A DNA stretch of 64,000 nt. It comes from Dryococelus australis. Lineage: Eukaryota; Arthropoda; Insecta; Phasmatodea; Phasmatidae. Both the position numbers and the translations under genes were made by a program. The stretch's first letter is position 1. Every line of letters starts with the position of its first letter. Positions 46,207 to 57,319 of this stretch are shown here, piece by piece. Under the pieces are notes generated by a model. The model saw only the letters and a program-made list of their open reading frames with translations. It ran no database searches and was not told the DNA's origin. The stretch covers positions 64,569,260-64,633,259 of the forward strand of contig CM057005.1 of assembly GCA_029891345.1 (NCBI GenBank), in the 5' to 3' direction.

Positions 46207-46492
46207 ATTCGCGTTGTTTTTTTTTTCGTCAAGCTAAAATTCACAGTACTGTATATACTCGAGTCGGCGTCGTTCCTCCATTGTCTGCAGCCTTGACGTT
46301 AAGTCACGCCCTTTCTGAGTGAACTGCATGTGATTGGGGCACACCATTGTGGAGCATTTATTTATTGGCGCAGAATTACCAGGGGCGTGTCAAATAGACT
46401 GGTCCAATGACACACGTATTGTAAAGGGAAAATGTCTAAGTTTAACATCTCTTCAAATAATAACGCGAATTTTGCAGGTTATTAGTCATAAT
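46207..46492. repeat. Family F dispersed repeat, copy 2
   Basis: Same-orientation homologue of 29382-29672, matching from TCGCGTT through GTCAAGCTAAAATTCACAGT, TGATTGGGGCACACCATTGT and ATTTATTGGCGCAGAATTAC to AATTTTGCAGGTTATTAGT. Confidence 0.7.
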
Positions 46493-46592
46493 CATCACAG
46501 GGAATATTTTCAACCTTTAGTCGTATTGAAAAATCTAATTTCATACGAATTTACTTTGTGCCCTATCCTGGAATTGTGTACGCCTAAGTGAA

Positions 46593-47006
46593 GGCTGTTC
46601 ACGATAGTGACCGCTTTCGGAATCAACCGTAGAAAAAGGTCACTGCTCTTACCTGCATATATTTTAACAGGCGCCCTGAGTGACATGCGTCCAGTTAAGT
46701 TGGTAACAATCAATGGGAATGTAGCTCATATCCTTAACGTCGAATAAAAGTGTAAGTAACCATTTCTGTTAACTTAAACTATTTATTTTGCTTTCCGTTT
46801 TTTTAATGCATCGAAGTGTAAAAATGAGCAGATTAGTAAAACATTTACTTTTCTTATAATTTCACACTTCCACTTTACTGACGCAGGAATAAAGTGATGA
46901 CGCCCATGGCAATGTTAATCTTACATAAGGCTGAAGAACACACAACGTGCATACAAGTAGATCTTTAGCAGGGCTTTCAAAAGTGCTCATTTTATCGCGA
47001 ACAGCC
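46593..47006. mobile_element. Family B MITE, copy 9
   Basis: GGCTGTTCACGATAGTGACC to TTTATCGCGAACAGCC with TA after the right end. Full interior including AACAGGCGCCCTGAGTGACA and GATGACGCCCATGGCAATGT. Confidence 0.88.
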
Positions 47007-47008
47007 TA

Positions 47009-49694
47009 TACCAAACCCCCAAAATCTCCTAAATAAAATTTTGATTTTTTTTTTGTCACAAGGAAGTGTAACACTGCTTTATAATTTCTATTTAAATTTC
47101 TGTGTTTGTTTCACATTCGTGTGATATCCTTTGCATGTATTTCTTGTTGTATGGTTTAGTCTTGTGAAAACAAGGCCAGTTATTAAAACAATTGCACGAA
47201 ACCTGACACGGTTGTGGCTTCTGAATACTCTGAGCATGTTCGGATAGTTTTCCATACTTCACTTTAGGTCGTGTTATGCTACGTACTAGCAATGGAGCAT
47301 GGTAGCATAGTGAGTGAGAATTCTGGTTTACACACTTGAGTATCTCAACTCCTCCAAACAAACTACTGAATTTCCATGGCAATATTTCCGTAACACACCC
47401 ATCTCGAACGTTTGTTTTGGTTACCACTATTGTGAAAAATGTTCCTTCTGGAAGTATTACAAGCTATTTTCCCCTCAAGGCCTTGCCAGCGGTTTTTACA
47501 CTTGGCTCTGAAAGGCTTCTGTCTTTGTTCCACGCTGTTGATTTAGAAAGATCTGGTAACAAATTATTAAGAAATGAGACTTGGGAGCCTCTTTTTTTTA
47601 ATCTTCGTCTGCCGTGAGCCAAGAATCCTGTAGAAAACGAAATAATGAGATTTACTGACCATCTAAATTGAATTTATCGTTTTCATTTGACTCAACATGT
47701 TATATTAATTTATGTCGTTGTGCTTTCCAAGGGAATTCGAGTAAGATTTAAAATTTTCTCATCAAAAACTGATTTACTTTATACTCGGATAGTCACTGTC
47801 TCGAATAGTATCACCCTCTGGCGTTTAATAAGTCTGGGAAGGGAAAAAATTACGTTTAGAAAAAAATGCTTTTTGTAAAATGTTTGATTTATTTATATAT
47901 ATTGTACGAATATATTACATTTAATACAGTTATAGTCAAAATACATTTGACAAGTAGCCCAGATGACAATTACATAACATTATTTGGAAATGTAGTGTGA
48001 AATTACACTTTTTTTGGTAGCATTAAAAGGAAACACAATTTCATGATACATAAAACATGTTTTAATAATATTCTAAGAGTGATGTAATAATTAATGTCAC
48101 GTCCACTTATGGAATTTCTCTGAGTATTTTCGGTGCAACATAAAGTTTGCAGTTTTAACCACTACTGAAAGATTCATTTTCTTTAATTGATTAAGACTTT
48201 GGCAGCTTGTTTTTTTTTTTTTTTTTTTTTTTTTTACCTACTTGCAATCGTAAATTACAACAAATTTTTTACGTGCGTGTTATATGGGTTGAATAGCACA
48301 TTATGTATTAATTTTCATGTTAAACTAAGATAACTGTACTGATTTTGTATCGTCTTTGGTGTTGACTAAAACTGTTAGTAAAATGTCCTAAAAGCTTATT
48401 TTCAATTCATGAATAGTTCAGGCTTAAGAGAATGTATAGCTGTTAGTACGTGTATCCTATTCTGTTAAGAATTAATTTATTAATGTTTCAAGCGTTTGCC
48501 ACCTTGAGGTTTTTATAAATCGTAAATAAATTCATCGGTTGAAATAAACTCAACACATAATTGCAAACTAAATTTATTTGACGTGGTAGTTATTTCGGCC
48601 AGCTAATTCTGAGACACAGCTTTTCTAAGTCTAACGGCTATCATCTCGAGTAAGCCACAAATGATTGCCAACAAATATATTATGTAGTGTCTAGTAGAGC
48701 AATTTAATTTCCAATGAAACCATTGTGGTAATGGCAGATTTCAAATAGGCGTAAATATGTACAATCAGAATTGTTTTAAGTTAAGTTATATTTCTTTGAC
48801 ATGAAAGGACAGTTTTCTATTGAATGATATGTATGATACTTTATTCTAGTAAGAAAAGGTAAGCGTTATCCGAATATTTTTAACTACTTGACATAAAAAT
48901 GTTTCATATATTTCGTTGTCTTATTTTTTCACCTCTGTTGATTACAGGCCATTCTGTGACATTACTAATTGTATACCCATTAGATTATTATAGATAACTT
49001 AGTGTAAAAAGTGCTTCGTACGAAAACAATAAAAGGACGCTGTTTTTTACTTTCAGAAAACATGATTTTACTTTATCCGTTGCTGCAAGTTTCTGCCAAA
49101 ATCCATTTTGTAACTGTATGGTCATAATCAAGTTGTAAGTAATACTGTGGCAAACGGCCATAAATTACTAATGGCGTGGGGAAGTCGGGCAGGATAAGGC
49201 GCTAAAATGAACGCTTCTTGCATCTGTAGGCAAAACACTTACATGAATGTGAAACAATGTGCTTAATTTTCAAGGAAATGTCGGTAAACGGATATACTCC
49301 TGTCGTGAGGTGAACACAACAAATAATATATTTAACAATCTGCCAAGTTGTGTGTTAATTTTTTATACACGTGACGTACATTTAAATTTAAAACGAAAAT
49401 CAACATTTATCCGTAAGGTAAAAGTGTAATTTTCTAGCGTGTTATGAGATCAGGTGAAGCTAATTAGTGAAGTAATTCACAAGCTGCCAAGTGTGCTTGA
49501 AGAGTTGTTTCTTATTAAAATCGGTTAACGAAGGAAGATAATGTCGAGGAAGATGTGAAATAAACGTGTTGTTGCAGTGGTGCCATCGGCGTAGATGCCG
49601 GGACACGAGGTACAAGCAGTGAGACGTGTGTGTGAGGTTGGCAGGGGTGGGTGGGGCTGACGTTCCTGTCCGGAGTGGGCTGGCGCCGGCGCCT
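47009..49694. other. AT-rich stretch downstream of the neuropeptide exon; probably includes its 3' UTR
   Basis: No member of the repeat families listed here was recognised, which makes this one of the longest repeat-poor stretches. The first 120 bases next to the stop codon (about 49575-49694) are GC-rich like the exon and would be 3' UTR. A minus-strand AATAAA (plus TTTATT at 48840-48845) is one candidate polyadenylation signal among several. A T run lies near 48209-48235. Confidence 0.45.
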
Positions 49695-49862
49695 CTACTT
49701 GCCGAAGCAGGAGACGGCGTTGAAGGCGCACTGCTTCCAGTAGCTCCTCTTGCGCTGCAGGTCCGTCACGTCCATCTGACTGCGCAGCCGGTTCACCACC
49801 TGCTTGGCGAACAAGTAGTTGATGAGAGCCGTCTCGATGCTGCCGTCGTCGTCCACCAGCTG
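49695..49862 (-). CDS. AstCCC: Allatostatin CCC (C-type allatostatin) precursor, last coding exon
   Basis: The exon encodes 55 residues and a TAG stop on the minus strand. The precursor segment [20 protein letters not shown] is followed by [17 protein letters not shown] and then [16 protein letters not shown]. The KR is the dibasic cleavage site. The mature peptide [14 protein letters not shown] has two Cys six residues apart (ring) and a following Gly that donates the C-terminal amide. This exact peptide is the conserved arthropod allatostatin CCC; C-type allatostatins are secreted neuropeptides acting on somatostatin-like G-protein-coupled receptors. The start is placed at an acceptor (TTGCAG before CAG, phase 0); three bases later a second AG could serve instead. 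An ATG frame reaching back to 49895 is intron. Earlier exons with the signal peptide were not found in the window and would lie at higher coordinates. Base composition is GC-rich compared with its surroundings. Confidence 0.92.
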   Translation of the reverse strand, partial: QLVDDDGSIETALINYLFAKQVVNRLRSQMDVTDLQRKRSYWKQCAFNAVSCFGK

Positions 49863-49864
49863 CT
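49863..49864 (-). promoter_or_regulatory. Splice acceptor of the neuropeptide exon
   Basis: On the minus strand AAATGTTGCAG precedes the conserved coding sequence. The polypyrimidine tract is poor, so the alternative AG three bases downstream remains possible. Confidence 0.6.
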
Positions 49865-49924
49865 GCAACATTTGCCGTTCATCATTCACTACCAATCACC
49901 AGTCATATTCAATAATCATGGAAC

Positions 49925-50055
49925 ACCACAAGTTATCATCGATCACCCTATCACCCTGAGTTATCGTCGATCACCCTGAGTTATCGTCGATCACCCTGAG
50001 TTATCGTCGATCACCCTGAGTTATCGTCGATCACCCTGAGTTATCGTCGATCGTC
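49925..50055. repeat. 20-bp tandem repeat in the intron next to the neuropeptide exon
   Basis: The unit GTTATCGTCGATCACCCTGA is repeated in tandem about four times between 49959 and 50045, with partial diverged units on each side. It lies about 90 bases upstream of the acceptor of the exon. Confidence 0.93.
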
Positions 50056-50215
50056 ATGCATTATCCATCAGTACTATCATCACTCATCATTATCATCATC
50101 CATCATCACCCACCATTATCTGTCTTTCATCCATCAGTCACCATTTTCTATCATCATTCATCCATCCATCAGCCACAATTATCTATCATCACTCATCCAT
50201 CCATCATAATCCATA
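50056..50215. repeat. CATC/ATCATC simple-repeat tract
   Basis: Short units CATC, ATC and CCATCAT follow directly on the 20-bp array, so the intron side of the exon is about 300 bases of low-complexity DNA. Confidence 0.85.
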
Positions 50216-50426
50216 AATTTACCAGAATTTGGGCAGCTAACAATAAAAATGTAAAAAAATTTCCATACATTCTCCAATTTAAAAGAAATAATTTTAATAA
50301 CTTTTCTTAGGTTTTTTTTTTGTGGTTACTTTGAGATTGCTTGTCTCGCATTTTTTCATATGTAAAATACTCATTCCTGCAAGTGAGTTAGTTTTTGTTA
50401 TTTGTTTGTTCGAACAACAGCGTTTA

Positions 50427-50872
50427 GGTTGTTAACGGTTAATCTAGCATTTTGAAACGAGCCCTGGAAAAAATTTCACTGCCCCTACCTGCATATGCAG
50501 TATGTTAACCGGTTAACAGTATGTTAACCACTGACTGACGACTGACGTCCGCCCATTATAATGGTAACGACGAAGTGAGAGTATAGTTCCAAGTCGCAAC
50601 GTTGAATGTAAAGTGTTCGGAAAATATTTGTGACAACGTGAGTTATTTATTTTGCATTGTTCTCATTGATTCGCACCAATGTAAGATTTAGCAAACTTGT
50701 AAAATACTTACTTTTTTTTTTAATTCCACATTTTCGCTAGAGACTGGTGCATGGATAAAGTGATCAGGTCCATGACAACGTCAACTCTACACATGGTGTA
50801 AGAATACACAATTTTCATACAAGTAGATCTCGAGCAGAGTTTTCAAAAGTGCTCAGTTGACCGTGAACAGCC
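50427..50872. mobile_element. Family B MITE, copy 10
   Basis: Diverged left end GGTTGTTAACGGTTAATCTA after TA; good right end GTTGACCGTGAACAGCC before TA. It contains a small internal duplication of CAGTATGTTAACC near 50500-50530. Confidence 0.8.
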
Positions 50873-50946
50873 TATACTTACGAAATGTATTCAGAATGTA
50901 GAGGAACATCATCCATTGAATACTGACAAAACAAAACTGAACCAAG

Positions 50947-51072
50947 CCGCGATGGAGCTGAGATGAGGTTTTGATTGGCGCTTAGTTGCAATGTCTTGAG
51001 CGCCAGAGGCGTGGAATGAGGTAGAAAATGGAGCACTGGTAGAATGCAAGGGCGGTGAAGCGAGAGGAAAAA
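50947..51072 (-). mobile_element. Family S SINE, body only
   Basis: The minus strand shows the 3' body (CTCGCTTCACCGCCCTTGCA, TCCATTTTCTACCTCATTCC, GACATTGCAACTAAGCGCC) without a tRNA-like head. Confidence 0.65.
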
Positions 51073-51240
51073 AAAAATAACAGCATTATTTTGTAGTCGA
51101 GTCAAATAATCTCGTTATCGCCACAAGAAAGGAATTGACAGAGGCAGGCGTGAACCGTACTAACAATTTTATTTCCCAGTAAAAAATATATATATTTTTT
51201 GTGACGTCACCGTTTGAAACCTGTGTAACCTGTATATTTA

Positions 51241-51342
51241 CAGGGTGGGTCCTTTAAAAGAGGCCCTCGCTCTGTATTTCCTCATTCCCTCGCTCTGTTA
51301 CACACATGTCCACGGGGGACCTCTTTTAAAGGACTCACCCTG
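51241..51342. mobile_element. 102-bp miniature inverted-repeat element
   Basis: CAGGGTGGGTCCTTTAAAAG then AGG at the left mirrors CCTCTTTTAAAGGACTCACC then CTG at the right. It is flanked by TA (51239-51240, 51343-51344). The CAGGGTG-type terminus and TA duplication place it with Tc1/mariner-superfamily elements such as the DUF4817-type one at 35315. Confidence 0.9.
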
Positions 51343-51344
51343 TA

Positions 51345-52423
51345 CGTGATGTTTTTACAGTCGGTACAGGTTTAGTCCAGTATTTAAAGCACCCTTGCCT
51401 CTCTCCACGGTTGACGTAAATGGAAAAAACGGGGGCATTACTGAGCGTAGTTAAGTAGCGTCGAATCAGCGAGTCCGCTATGTCGAGCGTACTCGCTTCA
51501 TTGCTACTTTGACGCCCAACAGAGGGCTTTGAACAAGATAATCTTTTCAGCCTGTCCGGATTAATTAGAGCACAGTATTATGTTTTGTGGCTCTTTGAAA
51601 GGTTGACTGAAAAGGCGACGTCAATGAAAAAATTTAAAGTAATTATTTCTGTTCAGTTGGCATAAGTTCGTTTTGCGCTTACACCTATGTTTTTGTGTCA
51701 TAAAGTTTGAATTTGTCGCACGGAATTTATCTGTGTCAACTCTTTAACAGTGATACAGTTAACACAAGCGATTATAAACTATGAGAGCCTAGAGCTCACG
51801 TAATATTGTATACTATCCTTGGCCAAAAAAAAAAGTCGCATCATGTATTCAGTAGCCAAACAAAGCATATTTCCCCCTTTTAGTTTTGATAAAAATAACA
51901 AGCCGAAAAAAAGTAGGAAAACAACTTTTCAAAGAAAAATTTATTAAAATATAATTCTACAATTTATAGTTTTCGCTGAAATTTCAAATTCAAAACAATA
52001 TTTGTTCATTTTATTATGTCATGAATATTTCTTAGAAATTTGTTATTGTGGTTAGCGCGTTTTGCAATTTTTAACATTTGAGATTTAATTAATTTAATGT
52101 CCAGATAGCCAGAAGCTGAATATTTGTCTCAGGCACACCAAGTATCAGATGTGACCCCAATGAACACTTTAACTGAAAACAAATTTGAGTTAAAATAACT
52201 TTTCGAAATTTGTAATAATCGAGAGTCAAAGTTAAAATTATCATATTGACGCAAAAAACATTATGGAAGGCATTGGTATTTGAATGAAGGTATCATTGGT
52301 AACCTGTTACGAAACAATAAAATAACCTTAAAATAAAGGGGAAAATTGGCTCTCAAACAGACTTAAGGTTATAGTAAAGTCAACCTCCTACACCTGGCAT
52401 TGCATGAGGATTATCGGGCCATA
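51345..52423. other. AT-rich stretch, nothing recognised
   Basis: No supported feature. Confidence 0.4.
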
Positions 52424-52425
52424 AA

Positions 52426-52851
52426 GGCTATTCACGATAAAGTGAGCACTTTTGAAATCAACCTTAGATAAGTCACTGCCCCCTGCCCGCATATATTTTA
52501 AGGTGAGCACTTAGTGACATGCACCCAGTAAAGTTGGTAATTATGTATGGAAATTAGTTCCATATAATAACGTCGCATAAAAAGTGTTGGGTTACCATTT
52601 GAGATGACTTTATTTATTTCACTTTGTTTTTTGTTATAATGCATCGAAGTGTAAACATGACCAGATTTGAAACATGTTTTCTTTTCTAATAATTCCGCAG
52701 TTTCCCCTGAACAATGAACGGGGACGCATGAATATTGTTACGAGGCCCATGGCAATGTTCATTTTGCACACGGCGGAATAATACACAATGAGAGCTAACA
52801 AGTAGATTTTAAGCAGGGCTTTCAAAAGTGTTGATTTTAGCGTGAACAGTC
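52426..52851. mobile_element. Family B MITE, copy 11
   Basis: GGCTATTCACGATAAAGTGA to TAGCGTGAACAGTC, near TA on both sides, full family B interior (AGTGACATGCACCCAGTAAA, ATAACGTCGCATAAAAAGTG). Confidence 0.87.
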
Positions 52852-52889
52852 TATAAATACCGGTGCGGCGTGTTATAGGATTCACAGAC

Positions 52890-53380
52890 TGTGAAGAGGT
52901 GGTACAGTGCCATGGACGTCTCGTTCTTTCGCGGAGTATGGAGCGCGAAGCAGGTGTTAATGATTGAGAAGAAAGATTGGTTGTATTTGAGTGTGCCTCG
53001 GGTAGTCTGCAATCAGGGCCGCAAGCGAAGTGTGGCAAGCGGGATGTGGTTTTCCCCAATGTCGGGAGGGTTGTATTCATTGCACGGGAATGAGTCCTTT
53101 TTTGGTTGTGGCGACAGGAAAGTCGAACCACAACGGACATGCTTGAGTTGCTTGTACAACAAGGTTTCGTCGTTATCTCGTCGTCTTACCGAGGAACATA
53201 ACATTCATATCACCGGATTCCTCACTTTCGCGCGACTGCAAATGTGATTGATCAACATGGTGAAAATTCAGAGGCATCCGCGCATTTAGAATGGCCTGCA
53301 AAATCACCAGACTGAAACTCTCGTGAAAATATCTGAGAATGCCTAAAACGAGTAAGATGCCAAAGAAATGTGTCCGAATC
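52890..53380 (+). pseudogene. Second Tc1-like transposase relic
   Basis: Around 53200-53330, reading with frame changes, FRATANVIDQHGENSEASAH then LEWPAKSPD, a stop, and ENI match the end of a Tc1 catalytic domain (LEWPAKSPDLNPIEN). Upstream (52890-53200) an open frame contains EKKDWLYLSVPRV, which may derive from the region after the first catalytic Asp but is not certain. Terminal inverted repeats were not found. It lies directly after a family B MITE. Confidence 0.55.
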
Positions 53381-53760
53381 GCGCTATCATTCGATGCGAG
53401 TAGAATTACCGGGTGTCTCCTTATTAACCAGAGAAGTATGTTACCCGTGGGTGTTTATCGAGTGCAATGACGTGATAATCACGTGCACATCAATTGAACA
53501 CCTGACATTGCTTTGGTGTAATTAATAATTTCGGGCGAATGGTTCTTAAGAAAACATGCAACGTTTTAAAGGTTGCGATACGTTGCCTGCCTAATGACTT
53601 CCGATGCCATTTCCCACAAAATATTCACAGATGACAGATTTAAACTCGGGCTGACTCTACCAACGAATTTTTGTTTCATCTCACGTAGTTTCTTACGTCT
53701 TGCTAAGAACTAATCGTTATTTTCAATAGTGTATCTACTTTAACAATCACGTAAGGTATA

Positions 53761-53990
53761 GGCTATTCACGGTAAATTGAGCACTATTGAAAGTCCTCTT
53801 ATTTGGAATAATAGTCATTAAATATCTTTTATTTTAGTCTTAGACATTAACTTCCGAGTGCTGTCGAAAATACACACTATTTATTATTTACACTGCAATA
53901 TTTATTTTAAAAGGTGGTCAAATAATTAAATATGGCTGAAAGGAAAAAGTAACTAGGGCCTCAAAAGAGCTCACTGTACCGTGAACAGCC
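53761..53990. mobile_element. Family A MITE
   Basis: GGCTATTCACGGTAAATTGA to TGTACCGTGAACAGCC, with TA on both sides (53759-53760, 53991-53992), 230 bp. It serves as the reference for the interrupted copy at 44652. Confidence 0.9.
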
Positions 53991-53992
53991 TA

Positions 53993-54697
53993 CAATAGGC
54001 AGTATTAAGTTTCCTACTTAATTCCCCATAACGAATCATCTCACTTTGTACTTGGGATGTATTTTCCCCTTTACCGTCTGGAAAACTCAGATGCAAGTGT
54101 GCCCCGGACTTAACAGCCCTTCCTACCAAGCAGACAGTCGCGAACTTCAAATGGGGAATCAATGTTAAACTAAATCCCTTCTCATTGCGTCAATTTTAAA
54201 GATAACTATTTCAAACAAAAACACGTTAACGCGATTTTATCACAGAATTTTGCAACATAAAATTGTTTTTGAAAAAAATTATTCGTCCATCTTTTTTTTT
54301 GTTATATGTAAATTTCAACATGTACATTTTATAAAAAAAAAAAATACTAAACAAAAAAAATTGGCAAAATATTTCAACGTAGCATCATTCGTTAAGAAAT
54401 TTCCCGTAGAATAATTTTTATTTGAAATAGTTATCTTTAAAATTGGCACGATATGAATGGCAATGAGAATGAGGCAGGCCCGTTAAGTTTGGGACTTGCG
54501 AACGACAGGCAATCCCGGAGCTATAAAACTTAACCACTCCGAGCTTACGTCAAAAAGATCACGCGTAACAGTAGCTTGCCCGGGTCTCGAATTCGGAACA
54601 CCGCGGTTCAGAAATAACGTATTGACAATTTCAACCAACCGATATGCCCACCCAGTTGGAATTTCTTATTTTTCGATACGACCTACTTAGCAGTGTA
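53993..54697. other. AT-rich stretch with a possible decayed SINE head
   Basis: Around 54570-54600 the minus strand reads TTCCGAATTCGAGACCC, reminiscent of a B box, but no other SINE part was recognised. Confidence 0.3.
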
Positions 54698-54699
54698 TA

Positions 54700-55113
54700 G
54701 TCCATTCATAGTTTCTTCGGACGTTTTAACACAAACCTTTGAAAATCACCCCATGTTTTACGTATTTAGTTATTTCCTAAATATACCATGTATCAAGCAT
54801 ACCTCTGCAAACCCAGATGCATCTTATTTTTCGTTAAATTGAAGTTTTACCTATATTATTTATATATTATAATATTTATTTTTTAATAAACACTTATAAA
54901 AACAGTGAGCTAAAATCTGTGTTGTTAGCGCCTAGTAATAAATATTTCTCATGCAAAATAATATTACAACTGAGTACACAGGAGAGCGGTTCGCTGTCTT
55001 CTGGTGTAATTTTCCAGACATAGTTAAACTTAGCTTCCCCGAGGCGGAGGGATATCCTGGAAATAGAACTTTTAGCTGGGCTTTAGAAAAGCGCGAAGTA
55101 ACCGTGAATGGAT
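54700..55113. mobile_element. Family C MITE, copy 5
   Basis: GTCCATTCATAGTTTCTTCG after TATA; right end GAAGTAACCGTGAATGGAT before TATA. Interior collinear with the 40966 copy. Confidence 0.87.
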
Positions 55114-57319
55114 TATATTACTGAGCAACATGGCATAGGGAATTGCATGGTATTGCATGGTCTTATCACCTGTGAAATTTTGCCAGCACAAAATAGTCGA
55201 TTACTCTCGGGATTATTATTATTTTTGATGATGACAAAGGCAGTGAATGTGCATCAGTTGGAAAGCAATTACTTCGGCTGTGCTATACAAAAATGTATCG
55301 ATACGAAATCTGAAATAGAAAATGCAAGAGATCAATTGCACTTAAGGGCCCTGACTATCTACCGAGCTTGCTGGAATGAAGTGTAAATGGAGAATCAGTC
55401 AGGCATTTCTTCTCAGTAAATCAGATTTAAAGAGGAGTTTTAAAAGAAAAGTAATTAATGCAACTTTCTCATAGAACACTGCCACTTTAGCATTTAAAAA
55501 AATTCATTTTTTTTAATATAATTTTTATATTAAATTTCAGTTAAAATTTACAAAGTTTCTTTACGTCGGCTTCACCTTTTTTTTTTTTTTTTTTTTTTTG
55601 CAGAAATTCTTCATTTTCGTGTCAAAATTTCAGTTTCAGACGAATCATTCGAAATTTTTTACCGTTGTTGAATACTTTTGTGTCTAATTAGTACTGTGTG
55701 TTATTTCCTGCTTGCGAAAAAGGCAGGAACTTATTAATAAAATATAGATATTTTCCTGACTTTTTTTACAACTAGCAGATAACACACAGTGAAAATTAAG
55801 CACAGAAATATTAAACAACTCTTAAAATGTACATTGTCTATAATCGCACTCTGTCCTTAATTACTCTTGAGTTCGAAATTATGACACGTAAACGAAGAAT
55901 GTCTGCGAAAGATCCAGCCAGACTGGGAGATGTATCCGCGCTTGAGGCCGAGAAGCGCAAGGAGCAATAAGTGCGACGCTGCCACGCGCATAAAGTACGC
56001 CATCGGCCCTAAGTGCAAGGCCCTGAACTGACGTGCAGTGTTTTCGTCGCACTGCGTGTGCCTATGGGACATTCAGAGGCGACCCTATTATTCTATTAAT
56101 GGAGTTGATGTACGAAGGTTCAATGCAGGACCCTCGAGTAGTTTTGTATGTATCTGACACGTATATTTTGAGATACAACAGTAGTTAAAGAAAAAAGAGC
56201 TTTCTAACTCAGGGGGGTTGGGGGTTGAGGATTCGCGGCTGCCTACATGCAGTCAAATGGGGCATCCCCTGCTCCCTCTTCACGTTCAGCTTCCTTCCTA
56301 ACCAAATGACGAACGTCACGCTCTGCCATTCTACTCCCATGGCGGCCATCTTGAACAAGAACTTCGTGCCCCTTAAGTGGTGATAAATCCTTGGCGAAGA
56401 ATAGAAAACCATAGGGTTCGGGCCAGCAACACGAGCATATACTCTTAAAACTGTCGAAAATTCATATCGGTATTCACCTGGTCTGAGTATGTCTGAGTAA
56501 ATTCATCTCACCCATGCGAAACGGAACGAAAAATTGGAGTTGTTGCGTAGAAGTTGCATCGGTATGCACGAATACGTCTGACAGCAGTAAATCGAGTCGA
56601 CCTCAACCAATCGATACATGCTGAAATATTGTTGCATCGCCTTCTATTTCTCACGTGCAACATCGTCGAAAATAAATATAGAGTTCGCCTCGACATCACT
56701 GTGTGTCACGACTGCTTCATTGTCGCTAAATGGAAAATACTGGTGTCCATCCACGACCTACAGGATTTGTGCTAGGCGTAGGTATTTCGGTTGTTGGAGA
56801 GATTTTGAGTAGAGGCAGACGTTCTCGAAGCGAAGTCCGGTGGATGTTCTAGAAGGCTGAGAAGCTCACACGTCTTCCCGCAATTACTCGGACCAGCTAT
56901 AATACAGCTTACAATGTTCGGCAGAAGTTACCCATGGTGCTATTCATGCGCAGTAGATTCATCCACAGCAGTTAATGCTAACAGGCATTGTAAAAGCCTG
57001 TGGGACGACCTCCATTGCGCCGAAACATGTTCGCTAAACCGTAAGTACTTAAGGCAGGGTCAAATGCGAGTAAAGTTAGTATGCTGTAACGCATACGCAT
57101 CGTACGAGCAAATTCGAGCGTGGATTGTGGGTTTGTCAATTCGTTAGTAAATAACCTTCCTTTTGAAGCTCACATTCTCGGCTATAAATTTTCTGGGGCG
57201 TGATCCAGGTTGGCGCGGAGATTAACACGAGTGGAAAGCAGATGGTTATGACTACATTTATCTACCACGATTGCGCACTCTGATACAAAGGATGAAGACT
57301 TGCCAATTGCATTGCCAAC
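55114..57319. other. Intergenic stretch, nothing certain
   Basis: Contains a T run (about 55578-55599) and a GGCGGCCATCTTGAACAAG motif near 56341. Frames at 56554-56812 overlap in several phases without a domain. The segment from about 56900 may already belong to the zinc-finger relic that follows. Confidence 0.35.

Noticed and set aside
49863..49895. N-terminal extension of the neuropeptide exon to an ATG at 49895
   Set aside because: The extension ([11 protein letters not shown]) has no signal peptide and lies upstream of a good acceptor; it is intron sequence read through.
52634..53140. 168-codon minus-strand frame
   Set aside because: Runs through a family B MITE and antisense to a transposase relic.
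55108..55386. 92-codon frame
   Set aside because: Starts in the end of a family C MITE and shows no recognisable domain.
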